In this document: in pieces, positions 42,625 to 55,560 of the stretch
How the letters are laid out: every line of letters begins with the position of its first letter
Numbering within the stretch: position 1 is the first letter of the stretch
Source: Tetrahymena thermophila SB210
Lineage: Eukaryota > Ciliophora > Oligohymenophorea > Hymenostomatida > Tetrahymenidae
Direction of reading: 5' to 3'
Assembly: GCF_000189635.1 (NCBI RefSeq)
Contig: NW_002476261.1
Location: 367,792 to 431,791 of the forward strand
DNA: 64,000 nucleotides
Notes under the pieces: model-generated
What the model was told of the DNA's origin: nothing
Seen by the model: only the letters and a program-made list of their open reading frames with translations
The model's database searches: none
Made by a program: the position numbers and the translations under genes

Positions 42625-43743
42625 ATGTCAAAACTTCTTCTTCTTCTATTTACTATATTATAAATCATATTTGCTACACCTACACCAGGCACTGCTGTCA
42701 CATGTGTTAGTTAAAATGGATCAACAACTTGCTCTAATTCCTGTCCTGCTGCTCCTACTGGTTGTTAATGGATTGGAGCATCACTCACAGCATGTTAAAT
42801 TTAAGATTGCACCTAATGTTCTAGTTCTCTTGTTTAATTTACTGATTTATATTGTCAATCTTGTACATCAAATAAATTTGCTAATTCAGTAGGAAATGCT
42901 TGTGTAAACCCTTTAAATACATGCAGTAGCAGTAGAACTGTTAATAGCTGGACAGATGCTGATTGTGCTGCTTGTTATGCAACTGGCTATATAGCTAATG
43001 GAAACAAATCTGCTTGTATAAATTGTAATGCTAGTTCAGGTCTTACTGATATTATTTGTGGTTTATGTTCAACTGCAAATTCTAACTCAAATAAATTTGC
43101 AAATGTAGGAGGTACTTAATGCGTAAATACCGCATTAACATGTGGTGCTTCAAGGACAGTTAACTCATGGAATAATTCAGATTGCTAATTATGTTATGGT
43201 AGCAGCACATTCATAGCACATTCAGGTAATAGTTCTTGTGTTAATTGCTCATCTCCTAGTGGCTTAAACGATGCTACTTGTGCAGACTGTGCTACAGCTA
43301 ACAGCACTCAAAATATATATGCTAACAATTCTGGAACGAAATGTGTAAATTCTAAGGCTACTTGTGGGAGTTCAAGAACTTTGAATACTTGGACAACCAA
43401 TGATTGTGTAGCTTGTTATGGTACAGGATATATAGCCAGCTCAAATAGCAGTACATGTATAAATTGTAAAGCATCTTAGGCTCTTACTGACTCCATTTGC
43501 AGTGCTTGTGCAACAGCAAACAGTAATTAAAATATTTATGCAAATTCTGATGGCACTGCATGTGTTAATAGTACATCTACATGTGGAAGTAATAGAACAA
43601 CAAATACATGGAATGACGCTGATTGTTTGGCTTGTACGCCTGCAACTCCTGTAGCTTAAAAAGGAGGATCAATTTGTGTCTCTAGTTTTTCTTCATAATT
43701 AATATATGGAAGTTTAATTTTGCTAATTTCTTTTCTAATTTGA
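42625..43743 (+). CDS. Cys-repeat GPI-anchored surface protein, immobilization-antigen-like, 372 aa
   Basis: An intronless frame of 373 codons. The start MSKLLLLLFTILQIIFATPT is a classic signal peptide. After an N-terminal Cys-rich piece come four tandem 73-74-residue units starting at nucleotides 42919, 43138, 43360 and 43579. Each begins TCG-x-SRT-x-N-[ST]-W and continues with paired cysteines (D-C-x-x-C-Y, C-[IV]-N-C, C-x-x-C) and an N-x-YAN- or KFAN-type turn before C-VN. The last unit is cut short and followed by SSFSSQLIYGSLILLISFLI, a hydrophobic GPI-signal tail. This is the layout of ciliate immobilization (surface) antigens of Tetrahymena (Ser proteins) and Ichthyophthirius. Such proteins coat cell and ciliary membranes. 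Which Ser locus, or whether this is a diverged homologue, cannot be told. Confidence 0.88.
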
Positions 43744-45451
43744 ATTAAAACATAAAAACTATGTTGAAGAATATTTTATCTATATTAAAAATTAATTTTA
43801 TTATCAAATAAAAACAATATTTACATTAATTAACTATGTAAATTTTACATGTTAGTTTCAATTTAATTTAATCATTAAAAAAAATTTCTCTAAAATTTAT
43901 TAATTTTTTAATAATTATGGAAAATAAAATAAAAACTAATTTATATTTATGAGTTTTTACAAAGAGGTAGGTTATTAACGAATGAACAAACTTACAATAT
44001 TTTATTTCTGTTGTTTGTTTTAAAGATTAAGTTGATATTTAACCAGTTGTATTAAGTGCAAAATAATTAATTTTAGAAATTCATTCAATATTTGTATATT
44101 ATATAGCTGTCTCTGGTTTTAAAATTCCGTTGATTAGATATTTTTAAGTTATCAGCGGAGTTTGTAAATTATAGGTATAGGTGTCGATTTAAAAATATAG
44201 AAAGAGGTGTCGATTAAAGTAGATAGAAAATAGGTGTCGATTTAAATACTTAGAGTATAGGTGTCGAAATAAATATAGTTGACCGAAAATAGCAACAATT
44301 AATTGATGAATATAACTAAAAATATTCAAATATAGATTAAAAACAAAAGTGAAGCTAATTAAATAAAGAAAAATAATAAAATTTTGAAAGAGTAGATTAC
44401 TTTAATGAAAAAATAACTTTATCCGAGTTACAACTATTTTATTTGAACAAAAATTATAAAAATATAGTGGTAAAATGAACAAATTTTAATCAATTTATAG
44501 CATTTTTCTACTATTGATTTTAATTATATATTTAATAGAATATTATTTCAATATTTTAGTAAAAAAATTAAGTATTTCAGATTATCAAATTTTCATAATA
44601 TAAATTAAAAAATACTTTTCTATACAAAATTAAAATAAAAATTATTCTTTTTATTTTATTAGTAAACTAATACTATCTAAAATAATGAGCCTTTAACCAG
44701 TTTTTTTCCCTACCTGAAGTAAGGGATGTTATAAGATTTATATGTGTCTGCTCCAACATTTTTTTAGTTTTTATATCTACTATTTAAATATAAAAGACAT
44801 TTTAATATATTCTTATTATTATTAATTCAATATTATAGTAATGTAAAAAAAAGTTACATCAAAATACTTTAATTATTTTATTAAGAAATAAATGGGTAAT
44901 TAGAGTCAAAATCAAAATTTATACAATAGTAAAAATTAATTTCAAAGGATTATTTTAAATTTAAATTTATATTAATTTACTAGATCATTTATTTACTATT
45001 TTATTTCTTTTATAGTAACTACTTTATAAAATTTAAGAGGTATATTAAATTAAAGTTATTTAATATAAGAATAACTGTAATAATTCCTTTTTGACCTAAT
45101 AAAATCTTATTTAAAAAATATTTAATTTTAATGAAAAGCATGATATATTAAAGAAATACTATTTTTATTTATTGCTTTAAATCAAATAGTTAGCCTGAGT
45201 ATATATAATAAAGAAGATGATCAAGTATTCATTAAAAAAATAAATTTTAATTAAATGTTAACTATTTGTATGGAGAGGAATTAGGTAATAACTAAAAGAC
45301 GGTATTCTTTATGCTATATTTAAAATATATTTTTTTATGTAACAAAATTTCTTAGTAAATAATATCTAATTATGAAAATTTTCAAGAATTTAAAGACAAT
45401 ACCAAAACAAAAAATAAAAAGATTACAATACAAATTAAATTTAATACTATT
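43744..45451. other. AT-rich spacer downstream of two converging genes
   Basis: It contains the 26-27-bp repeat array at 44179. Its right part (about 45130-45390) is copied in inverted orientation near 55243-55545, and about 44997-45100 resembles 55846-55960 in direct orientation. No gene is seen. Confidence 0.5.
44179..44270. repeat. Four-copy short tandem array with core AGGTGTCGA
   Basis: AGGTGTCGATT or AGGTGTCGAAA occurs at 44179, 44205, 44232 and 44259, a spacing of 26-27 bases, with AT-rich filler between. The G/C-containing, CpG-containing core stands out sharply in an otherwise A/T background. Confidence 0.85.
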
Positions 45452-48400
45452 TCAGATAGTTAAGCTTGAAACAACTTTGCCTAAACCGAAAATAGCATAC
45501 AATTTATAGAATATAATATTCTTTTATGAATTTTTTAATATAGTTATCTTAAAAAGTGCCAACATTGACTAAACAAAGATAAAGTCAACTCCTATTACTA
45601 AAAAGAATTAAGCATATTTTGAATTAGCATAACTTGGTTCTTCGTTACTTATTACAGCTAAAATGACATAAATATAAAATAATAATAAACATACCATAAA
45701 AAGGGTAGATAACTTTTGACCTATTCTTGTTATTTTATGCGCTATCGTTATTAAGAAAACTCCAACTTCAACTATTATTGAGCTAACTATTGAAATTATT
45801 ATTTTTTAAATAGCATTATAACTTTCATCAAATACTGTTGACAGACATAAAGAGTGGACTACCCTCAAGTAAATAATATTGAATCTAATTGCTCTTGAAA
45901 GAGATGGCTCATATGTATAAATTGTATTAAAGTAGGCGTGAAACACTTTAAATTAAACTAAAAGAGACAATTTTTTAAGTTTTTCTATAGTTTAAATTTC
46001 ATTTTCCTTTAATTTAAGATCTTCATTAACTAAATTAATTTTGCTACTCTAATATTAAAATGTACTAACAGTCATCTTATTTGAATTGTCTTATTATACT
46101 TCTTAAAAAGCTATTAATTAACCTTAATTTAGTTTTTCATATTAAATGTTTGGCTACTTAAACTCTTAAATCTATTCTGATTAGACATATTCCTCAAGTT
46201 AAAGTGGTTAATTTTCAAGATTTTTCAACAAGCTTGGCTACTTAGTTGATATTTAATTTTCTAATTTTAAAAGGTCCATACACTTTGATTCAATTTTTTC
46301 ATTTTTAAAAACTGTTTAAGTATTTATAAACCTTTGTCTTTTTCTTCTTGTTTGATTATTAGAATTTATTATACCTTGCTAATCTTATATTTTAGCTTAC
46401 TAAATAACACCATTAAATTCTTAGATACTTTATATTTGCAAACTTGGTGTCTAATTCTTTTCACTAATAGGAGGATTTTATTATTCCGATTCCATAGACG
46501 TAATCTATGAGATAGTAGTTTTGTTAAATTTTTTGTCTAGGTTTCTACCATATTTATATAAACCAAATTATAACAATGATATAGTACATAGAGTCCAAAC
46601 AAGAGCATATTAATAAAATTTATCAAAATGAGTAATGTTATTTAATCCATCTGAACTAAAAGCTTCTTTTACATTTTTATTAATAAGTAATGATTCTAGA
46701 TCATCAGTCACAGTTGTAGGATTTGTACTATTACAGTAGCAAAAGTATTTACTATTCTTTTTTACATAGTTACATCCATGAGAAGACCAAGCCTATGATT
46801 ATTGCATTTAGAGACATGTTTAATTGTTAGGAGAGGGTTATAGGTCTTAAAATTTAAACATATAAACATTTTATTAATTATCCTTTTAATTTTCCTTAAT
46901 GTTTACTAATTTTCTATAACTACGCATATGGCTCATTTGTTCAAAGTTAGAACCTTATTGGTATAATAGTCTATTTGAGCTTGCATTTACTAAATCTAAA
47001 GAATATTTTATGACTAGATTCTAAGTAATTATTATGCTTGAGTTTACTTATTTTAATTTTTTGACATAATTCTAGAATTCAGATGTTTATTCGAAGGGAT
47101 TTCGAGAGTAAGTAGTCTAACCTAAATAATAGATATTTGTTGCTTGGGAATCCTAATGATCAAACATAACTTACTTAAGGTTTTTTGAAGTAATTTATTA
47201 GCAATCAAGTGATATTAAATTACCTTACAGCTATACTCCTCCTTAATTAGGTAGAGTTGCTTTGCTTAGGTAACTGCATATTTAGTCTGATATATTCATT
47301 TGTTGAGATATCAAATTATTAGAGAAAGTTTAAGTCGTCGAATTTAACACTTTAAAAGAGTCTACTAAATTTTGAAGAAAAACATTGTTGTTATTCATAA
47401 ACATATTATTCTAACTAATTAAAGATTATTAATTTTATAGAATTGTATTTAGTTAATTTAAAATAGGAATGGTCTAATCTTCTTATTAATTAGTTATAGA
47501 TTATTACAGTTTGGCAATTATTTTGTTTGCATATGTTGGTAGTAAAGATGAATTAGGTAGAGAATTAACTTAGCTCAATATTAATTATATGAGATCAGAT
47601 TTTTTAGTATTCATTGAATCAAGGTTATAAATTGGATAGTTCTTAGATATTTCTTCTCCTATGACACACAGATTTAAGATATTTTAAGAAGTTGTTTAAC
47701 TACTATCTATTTTTAAAGCTTAATCGATAATATTATTGATTTAACTTTCATTTTGAGCAAATGGTTATATGTTTACTGATATGGTGGTATTATAAACAGC
47801 TAAAAAGTTATCTATAGCCTAAACCATTAATGTTAAATTACCTGAAGGGAGGATAGTATAAAATTCGTTTTATAAGCTTTAATCCATTATTTACCTTCTT
47901 AGAATATAATTTGGGGATATTTATTCTTATTAATAATCAGTATCATTAAGGTAGTAAAAGAATTAATAAGATATAGGAGTATTAGCTGAAGTGCAACCAG
48001 ACATTTTGATTTAAAAAATTGTTTATAGAGCTTATCCATTAGAAGTGTTTGCAGATAGTACACAATTTTTAGGTGGTAAATTTATATTAAAGTTAGTAAT
48101 ACTTAAACTAGGCATTATGTAATAAGGATTGTATGCACTGAATCTAACTTATACAATAGCATTTGAAGGAAGAATATTTACGAAATAATCCCAAATTCTA
48201 AACCTCACTTTATAGTAATCAAATTTTATAGCTCCTACTACTAAATTATTATAAAGTATTGCACCAGCATAGCTTAACAAGTCAGATGAAACATTACTTC
48301 CATATATGAGAGTTGCATCGATATCTTAATTAATGTTGACTTATATTAACTAAGATTAATCTTAAAATTTAACAATTAAAATAGGTATATCAGTTTCTGA

Positions 48401-51400
48401 TAAGATGATTATAGTTGATTATAATTTCTAACGGGAATCTTTGGTTCCTGTAAAAGTAAATAAAAGAGATTAGTAAGGGCTAAAGGTAGAACCTGGTATC
48501 GAAATAGTAGGAACATTTTGCTGTAAAATAAGAGGGTGGTTATTGTAGTCATAGCACTTATTATCATTTTGATTAGATGTAAGGGAAACACAATCCCACT
48601 TTAAATTAATTTGTTAATCTTAGTTTTGGTCTTCTAGCTCAAAATCTCTTGCTAATCCAGTTAAATTTAAGGGCTGTTTGAAGCCAAATATTCCTTTTTA
48701 ACCACCAACAATCTAAATAAATAAATCAGATATGTTAGGTGTAATAGTTTAAGTTTTTAAATTAGTAATCTATTTATCACTGACTAGAGAGGCATTTACC
48801 TTTATTATAAATTTTAAAAAAGTTAATAAATATTCAAATTAATTTTAATAATTTAGTTTACATTTAAATCAAAAACGGTTTAATGAGGAATTGAATATTT
48901 TTCGACTAAAACTAATGTCTAATTATATTTAAATTGTGTTATGTTTTAATTCAGCTTAGGTACACTATTAGAGTTTATCTGTATGTTAAGAGGTTCATTA
49001 GTAATTATTGGTCCACTCTAATCACATATTTGCACATAGAAAGATATATAAACTCGTAAATCCATGAATCTATTTTTCAAATTTTTTTTTTATTGAATTA
49101 ATTTTTAATTTTATTTATTTAAATACAATATTGTGAATTCATTTTTTTTTAAATTAATAATTTTTTGTTTTTAAAACTAATTTAAATCGTTTAAATCTGA
49201 ATTATCTACTCTATTTTAAGAATAAAACTAAGTATATATTACCTATAAATTGGATAGCTTTATGTTTCTAATTTAATAATTAAATCTTTTTATCTGATAA
49301 AGAGTGTTTAGAATTATTAATTTTATGAAGAATTCACTTTAAGTAAATATTAGAAAACAGCAGTAATTTTTGTGTTTGCAGGAATAAGTTGCTTTAGAAT
49401 GACTAAAGAGATACTCTTTTAACTGTTAGCATTCGAGACTATGCTATCGACTGCTTAAAGACTGTTTTAATCTAAGCTAGGCGAAGATTATATACTCCAA
49501 GTGAAGCTTTTGAACCCTCTTTAAGCATCGTTTATTATATCTGCTACTGAAAAAACGATGTCATAGCAAGTATTTTGAGTTTTACTGAATTAAATAGTAA
49601 CTTAAGGCTGTTGAGTATCACTCCTTTACTGCTTAACTTTGGTCAAGTAAAACGTGTCTATTTAGAAATTGTTACTAATTTAATAACTCAGAACATTTGG
49701 AATGAATGAGAGATTATCGTTTTCCATTATTTAAGCATCGTTACCTATTGATAAAATTTTTTAAATTTTTCAAAAAATTTTTGTTAAATTTACTTAGTAA
49801 AATTTTGATTTATGTATCTTGTATAGAGCAATTTGGAAGAGTGCCAAGAAGTTGAAGAGTACTATCTTGAAATATATTATTACATTAAAAGTTTTAAATT
49901 TATGTCAAAGCAACACCAAATTCAATAATCAAAGTAGGAGAATCAATAGCTAAAGTAGCTTGTAAAACAGCAATTTTATTATAACTACATTGATAGAAAA
50001 TATCTCTATTATCAATACGATTTTTGCAGACACATTTACTCCCTAACATTTCCATAGAATCATAGCAGTCTAAGCATTTGCTACTTTACTTGTATTAACA
50101 AGATTTACATGTATTAGCACATGCTTAGCAATCTGGTTTTATGTATTCTTAGCATTAAACACATTACCACAAAGTTGAATCTTCTTTGTAATTATTCGGA
50201 CACCACTGATAGCAATATTATCCAAGTTAATACCATCCTTAATAACAGCTACTACATTAGCTTTAAGCTGGTCCAGTGCATGATTAGCATGATGAATGAC
50301 AATTTTTACATAGATAATTTTAAGTGGAATCTCTAAATTAATTTTATGAACAAACTTGCAAGCATTTATTTACTTATGAGACATACTCATGATCCTATGT
50401 ACAAGTAGTACAGCTTTATCCATTAGTACAGGATACGCAATTATCAATGCAATCAGCACATAAATAGTTATTTTGTGGGTTTCTATATTAATTCTAATTG
50501 CAAATAACTAGGCACAAATTTACTTCACTAACATACTCATAATTACTTTAGCACTAACTGCAACTTTATCCATCTACACATTAAAGACAATTGTTAACAC
50601 AATTAGTGCAATTATATAGAGTTGAATCTCTATATTAATTATTTTAGCATATAGCTTTACATTAATATACTTATTGAATAAATTCATAATTTACTGTACA
50701 AGTGTCACATTATTTATCTTAAAAACATGATGTGCAATTTGCTATACAGGGTTTGCACTGCTAGGCCATGGTTTACCAATTAATAAAGGTGAATTATCCT
50801 GCTGGGCAATTCATTTTGCAATATTGTTATGAATTATTATTTGGGTTTGTAGTTTAAGTATATCCACTAATGCATTGAATACAACTTAAATTTTAATCAC
50901 AATTAGAACATCCTTGATAGCATTGCTTTTTGAGGGAAAATAAAATATTTGGTTAAGTAGTTAAATAAATATGAAATTATCAATTATTCAAAATAGCATT
51001 ATTTAAAACAACGAAAACTATTTTAAAATTTTTATCTGAATTCTTTAAAAGAAAACTAATTAATATATATGATGTTTTTAATCTTAAACACCAAAATATT
51101 TTTGAAGTAGTTTGAAATAATAAAATTAAAATAAATGGAAATTACTGCGCATTATTATTATTGAGAATTATATCCATATCCAGTCTAGCAGTTAGTACAG
51201 TCATCAGATTTAGTACAGCTTTAGCAATTAGCAATACAAGATCTGCACTCTTACGACATGGTAGTATCATTAGTCACGAAATTGTACTATCCAATTGAGC
51301 AATTTTTTTAGCAGTACTGTAGGGTGCTATCATTTGGTTTCGTCTTCTGAGTGTATCCACTAATACATTAAGTACAGCTTTATATATTTTAGCTACAATT

Positions 51401-52904
51401 AGAGCATCCTTCAGTACATGCTCGCTTTTAAGTTAAAGAGAAAAATTAATTAACGAATCAAAATAGTCATGAAGTTTCTAAATTAGAAAAATAGTTAAAT
51501 TAAAAACAATAAAAGTAGTTGTGAATAAATTCAATTTCAAGATAAAAATATAAATATTAATTTGATGTCATTAAATCTAATTTCAAAAATCTTGAACTCA
51601 AATTAATAAAGAATTAAATTAAATAAAAAAATAACATTACAACACACATGATTTATTGAGGATCAAATTAATATCCATCAATACATTAGATGCAAGTATT
51701 TTTATTGCCACACTATAAGCAATTGATAATACTACAAACAGCGCAATCTTATACTATAGGATCTTCAGAACGAAAACGAGTATAATATCCTTATGGGCAA
51801 TTTCTATTGCAAATTTATTAATTAGCCTTGTAATAACTAGAACTCATAAATGTGAATCCAGGCACGCAAGAGTCTTTGGAACAATTTAGTAAATCACTAC
51901 ATTAATAACACCCTTCTTGACACTTTTATTTTAAGTAAAAGTAAGCAATTAAAAAAGATTTGAATTTTAAAAATTTCAGAAAATAGTTTTATTAAACAAA
52001 ATTATGAAGGTAGAAGGGCGGTATGTCTATTTCATTATCAATCTAAAGTAATTACGATTGGTACCGCTGATTCACTTAAAAAAGTTAAATAAATATCCTT
52101 TATATTTGGCCTTCCACTTATATCAAGATAACAAATAAAAAATTTTTAAAAGTTTTTTGTAGTAAATTATTAAGCTAAATTAATGATCAATTTTTCATGA
52201 TTTGAGTAAATAATTGTTTAATTTATTTAGAAAGTTAAATTTGATTTATAAAAAAATTAAAGAATTAAGTATCTAAAATACATAATAAAGATCAAGCAAT
52301 ATTTTAAAATCATAGATTTAAGCTCCTGTAAGTTAATCGGCATAAAGTTTAATAGTAAGCTTATTTTATGGTCCACTAAAACGTATAGGACTATCCATAG
52401 TATGTATATATTTATACTTATCTTAATCACTTTGTACTTAGCAATCACTATAAGTAGAATAATAAAGATTTCTTACAGCAGTTTCTCCATCACCGATAGC
52501 TGTAATTAATGGTTATAACATTTTATCTGATCTGAACACTATGGTGTGACGCAAATATGTAATAGAAGGACTTTTTAATAAAATAAATAAAATAGATTTT
52601 TTCAAAACAAAAAGAGTTACATTTTCGTAAGTATGGTTTCAAATTATATTGTATCAGAATTTGCAGTGATATGTTTATTGCTTCTACAAAAATAGGTTGA
52701 GTCGATAGTAAATGATGAGTAAGTAAAAACTAATGGTTGATGATTAATAAAGTCTATCACTATTTCTGCACGACCCGCTAAACTTATCAGCAAAAGTGGA
52801 TCTTATGAATTAAAAATAAATTTATTAAAAATAAATAAGATATTTCATTTACAAAAAAACTTTTAAAGCAGATTGTATTTTTTAAGCTCTTTCTTTTTAT
52901 GCAT
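45452..52904 (-). CDS. Polycystin-1-like receptor: Cys-rich/REJ/GPS/transmembrane protein
   Basis: The start at 52904 is supported by a spliced signal peptide (MHKKKELKKYNLLQ, then FFYPLLLISLAG). Exon 1 is 52904-52853, exon 2 52801-52621 and exon 3 starts at 52570, all in phase; later introns are only partly resolved. Domain order: an ectodomain of ~300 residues; furin-like Cys-rich repeats (about 51930-49850), e.g. GCSNCDQNLSCIQCISGYTQ; an REJ module (about 49700-47700), e.g. SYQFFYYLND and TLMVQAIDNF; a GPS motif (about 46825-46695) with CLQMQQSQAWSSHGC then FCYCNST; one membrane span (ALVWTLCTISLLQFGLY); a Gln-rich loop; and at least four more spans. The end is TGA at 45452. REJ plus GPS plus membrane spans is the polycystin-1/sperm-receptor layout. 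No ion-channel pore or PLAT domain was seen. Ligand and function are unknown. Confidence 0.85.
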
Positions 52905-53926
52905 CTAAACTTTTTTTTATTATTACCTTTTTAATTAATTTATTTAATTAATAAATAATATATATTTAAACTGAATATATTTCAGATTTATATTTACCTC
53001 TCTAAGGCAATTTATTTCTATTAAAAACAAGTAAATATTAAATACGCACTTCTTTAAATATCCTAAGTCCTAAAACATACCAGATTTATAATCTCAAATA
53101 CTAAATGATTTTTATAAGTCTTAATTTTATAACCTTGTGTACTTTACTAAGGCCATTAGTCCTTAGTAAAGGCTAAAAAAATATAACAATTACATTTATT
53201 TATTCAAATAAATATGTTTAAATTAAAATATAAACTATTTCTTATTTTTAAAATATAACCCATAGAAACTATAGTCCTTAATAGGTATTGTTTGAATCTT
53301 TAGTAGCAATATAAAAAAATAAATAATAATCTATTCATTTTATAATATTTTTTTTTAATTTTTGTTCACATGAATCGCAACTCATTATTATGTTGCTCAG
53401 TATATTTACAGTTGACTGAATTTATATAATACATCACAGATATTAAATTCCCTTTTTTAATAATTAAAATTATGAATAGTGGCTCTTTTCTTTTGCTTTA
53501 CATTATTTGGTACGATCCGATTTATTAGGTGAGTGTAAATTAAAAACTCATCTTTTATTTGTATAAATAGTAAAATAAATAAATTATTAAAAGAATCTGT
53601 ATTTTCCCCACTCAATAAACAGGCATTTAATAATAATAATCTCTTTTTTTACCATAATATATGGCTATTGTGATGATCAAAATTAAGATTTTTGATAAAA
53701 CAAAATGATAATGACTATTTTTTACTTTTTAGACAATAAAATTTAGAAACTATTTTTTTGGATTTATTTTAAAAAAGACTATGAAATTTATACATCATAT
53801 TTCACCTATATTTGGTTTTATTTTGTTTATAGTCTCAAATTGATAACTAAGATTTAAATTAATTTTATAAACATTATTTTGAAAATTTTTAACACTATTT
53901 AAATAAAATTTCTAAGTAATTAAGAT
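52905..53926. other. AT-rich spacer upstream of the polycystin-like gene
   Basis: It holds the presumed promoter of the gene starting at 52904 and a perfect 11-bp inverted repeat at 53142-53171. No open frame is convincing. Confidence 0.5.
53142..53171. other. Perfect 11-bp stem, 8-nt loop hairpin
   Basis: CTTTACTAAGG (53142-53152), loop CCATTAGT, then CCTTAGTAAAG (53161-53171), followed by GCTAAAAAAA. It lies about 240 bases upstream of the polycystin-like gene start, outside any recognised gene. It could be a hairpin in a transcript or a symmetrical protein-binding site. Confidence 0.75.
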
Positions 53927-54051
53927 CTAATTATGAAAATTATTTCAATTAAAAGTGTTTTTATAAGTAATACTTTTAAGAATTTAAAGACTATTCAAAT
54001 ATAAAATGTATAGATTCAAAATAAACAATATAAATATAATTTAATACTATT

Positions 54052-54690
54052 TCAGATAATTAAGCTTGACACAACTTTGCTTAAGCCGAAAATAACATAA
54101 AATTTATAGAATATAATATTCTTTTTTTTATTTTTTAAAATAATAATCTTAAAAAGTGCCAAAATTGACTAAAAAAAGATAAAGTCAACTCCTATTAATA
54201 GAAAAAATTTAACGTATTTTGAATAAGCATAACTTGGTTCTCCGTTGTTTATAAAAGCTAAAATGACATAAATATAAAATAATAATAAAAATACCATAAA
54301 AAAGATAAATAACTTTTGATCTATTCTTGTTATTTTATGTACTATTGTTATTAAGAAAACTCCAACTTCAACTATTATTGAGCTAACTATTGAAATAATA
54401 ATTCTTTTAATAACATTATAGCTTTCATCAAATACTATTGACAGACATAAAGAGGGGGCTACCCTCAAGTAAATAATATTGAATCTAATTGGTCTTGAAG
54501 GAGATGGTTTTTATGTATAAATTATATTAAAGTAGTCATGTAAAACTTTAAATAAAACTAAAAGAGACAATTTTTTAAGTTTTTCTAAAGTTTAAATTTT
54601 ATTTTCCTTTAATTTAACATCTTTATTAACTAAATTAATTTTGCTGCTCTAATCATAAAATGTACTTACAGTGACCTTATTTGAATTTAT
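54052..54690 (-). pseudogene. Truncated copy of the polycystin-like gene 3' end (membrane region)
   Basis: In direct orientation, about 53927-54690 repeats 45370-46085 of the intact gene. The frame stays open for ~213 codons down to TGA at 54052. It encodes the last membrane segments (IRFNIIYLRVAPSLCLSI; IISIVSSIIVEVGVFLI; FFMVFLLLFYIYVILAFI) with substitutions throughout. The signal peptide, Cys repeats, REJ and GPS parts are missing, and there is no start context, so it cannot make the receptor. Whether the open frame is preserved by selection or merely young cannot be told. Confidence 0.8.
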
Positions 54691-54694
54691 TAAG

Positions 54695-55545
54695 GCATTG
54701 AAATAAGAAAATCTTCCTATTAGTGAAAAAAATTAGACACCAAGTTTGCAAATATAAAGTATCTAAGACTTTAATGGTGTTATAAAGTAAACTAACTTAA
54801 GATTAGCAAGTCTATTAAATTATAATAATCAAACAAGAAGAAAAAGACAAAAGTTTATAAATACTTTAACAATTTTAAAAATGAAAAAATTGAATCAAAT
54901 TAAATGGACCTTTTAAAATTAGAAAATTAAATATTAACTGAGTAGCTAAACTTGTTGAAAAATCTTGAAAATTAACCACTTTAACTTGAAGAATATGTCT
55001 AATCAGAATAGATTTAAGAGTTTAATTAGTCAAACATTTAATATGAAAAACTAAATTAAGGTTAATTAATAGCTTTTTAAGAAGTATAATAAGACAAATT
55101 AATAAATTCAAATAAGGTAAATGTTAGTACATTTTAAGATTAGAGTAGCAAAATTAATTTAGTTAATGAAGATCTTAAATTAAAGGAAAATGAAATTTAA
55201 ATTATAGAAAAACTTAAAAAATTGTCTCTAAGACTTTAAATCTTAAATAATTTTCATAATTAGATCTTGTTTCCTAAGAAATTTTGTTTAAAAAATGTTA
55301 AAAAATTTCACAAAGTATGAAGCTAAATAACATTCATAAAATTAATTTAAAAACATAAAAAATATATTTTAAATATAGGATAAGGAATACCATTTTTTCG
55401 CTTTTGCCTTATTCCTCTCTATACTTTAAGTTAACATTTAATTAAAATTTATTTTTTTAATGAATATTTGATGATCTTCTTTAATATATATGATCAGGCT
55501 AGCTATTTGATTTAAAGCAATAAAAATATTATTTCTTTAAGATAC
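54695..55545 (+). pseudogene. Inverted, internally deleted copy of the polycystin-like gene 3' end
   Basis: The first part (about 54695-55235) is the reverse complement of about 46480-45968 of the intact gene, encoding the Gln-rich cytoplasmic loop. A one-base deletion in a T run near 54872-54880 breaks the frame relative to the parent. The match then jumps to the 3' flank, with about 55243-55545 corresponding to 45390-45130, so the membrane-segment coding part is absent. That missing part is what the adjacent back-to-back fragment (54052-54690) contains. Confidence 0.75.
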
Positions 55546-55560
55546 CATACCTTTTTAGAA

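Noticed and set aside
44179-44270. CRISPR-like array
   Set aside because: Only four 9-11-base cores with 15-18-base A/T filler in a eukaryotic chromosome; a minisatellite fits.
48409-48591. Minus-strand 60-codon frame as a separate gene
   Set aside because: It is an alternative frame within the REJ region of the polycystin-like gene.
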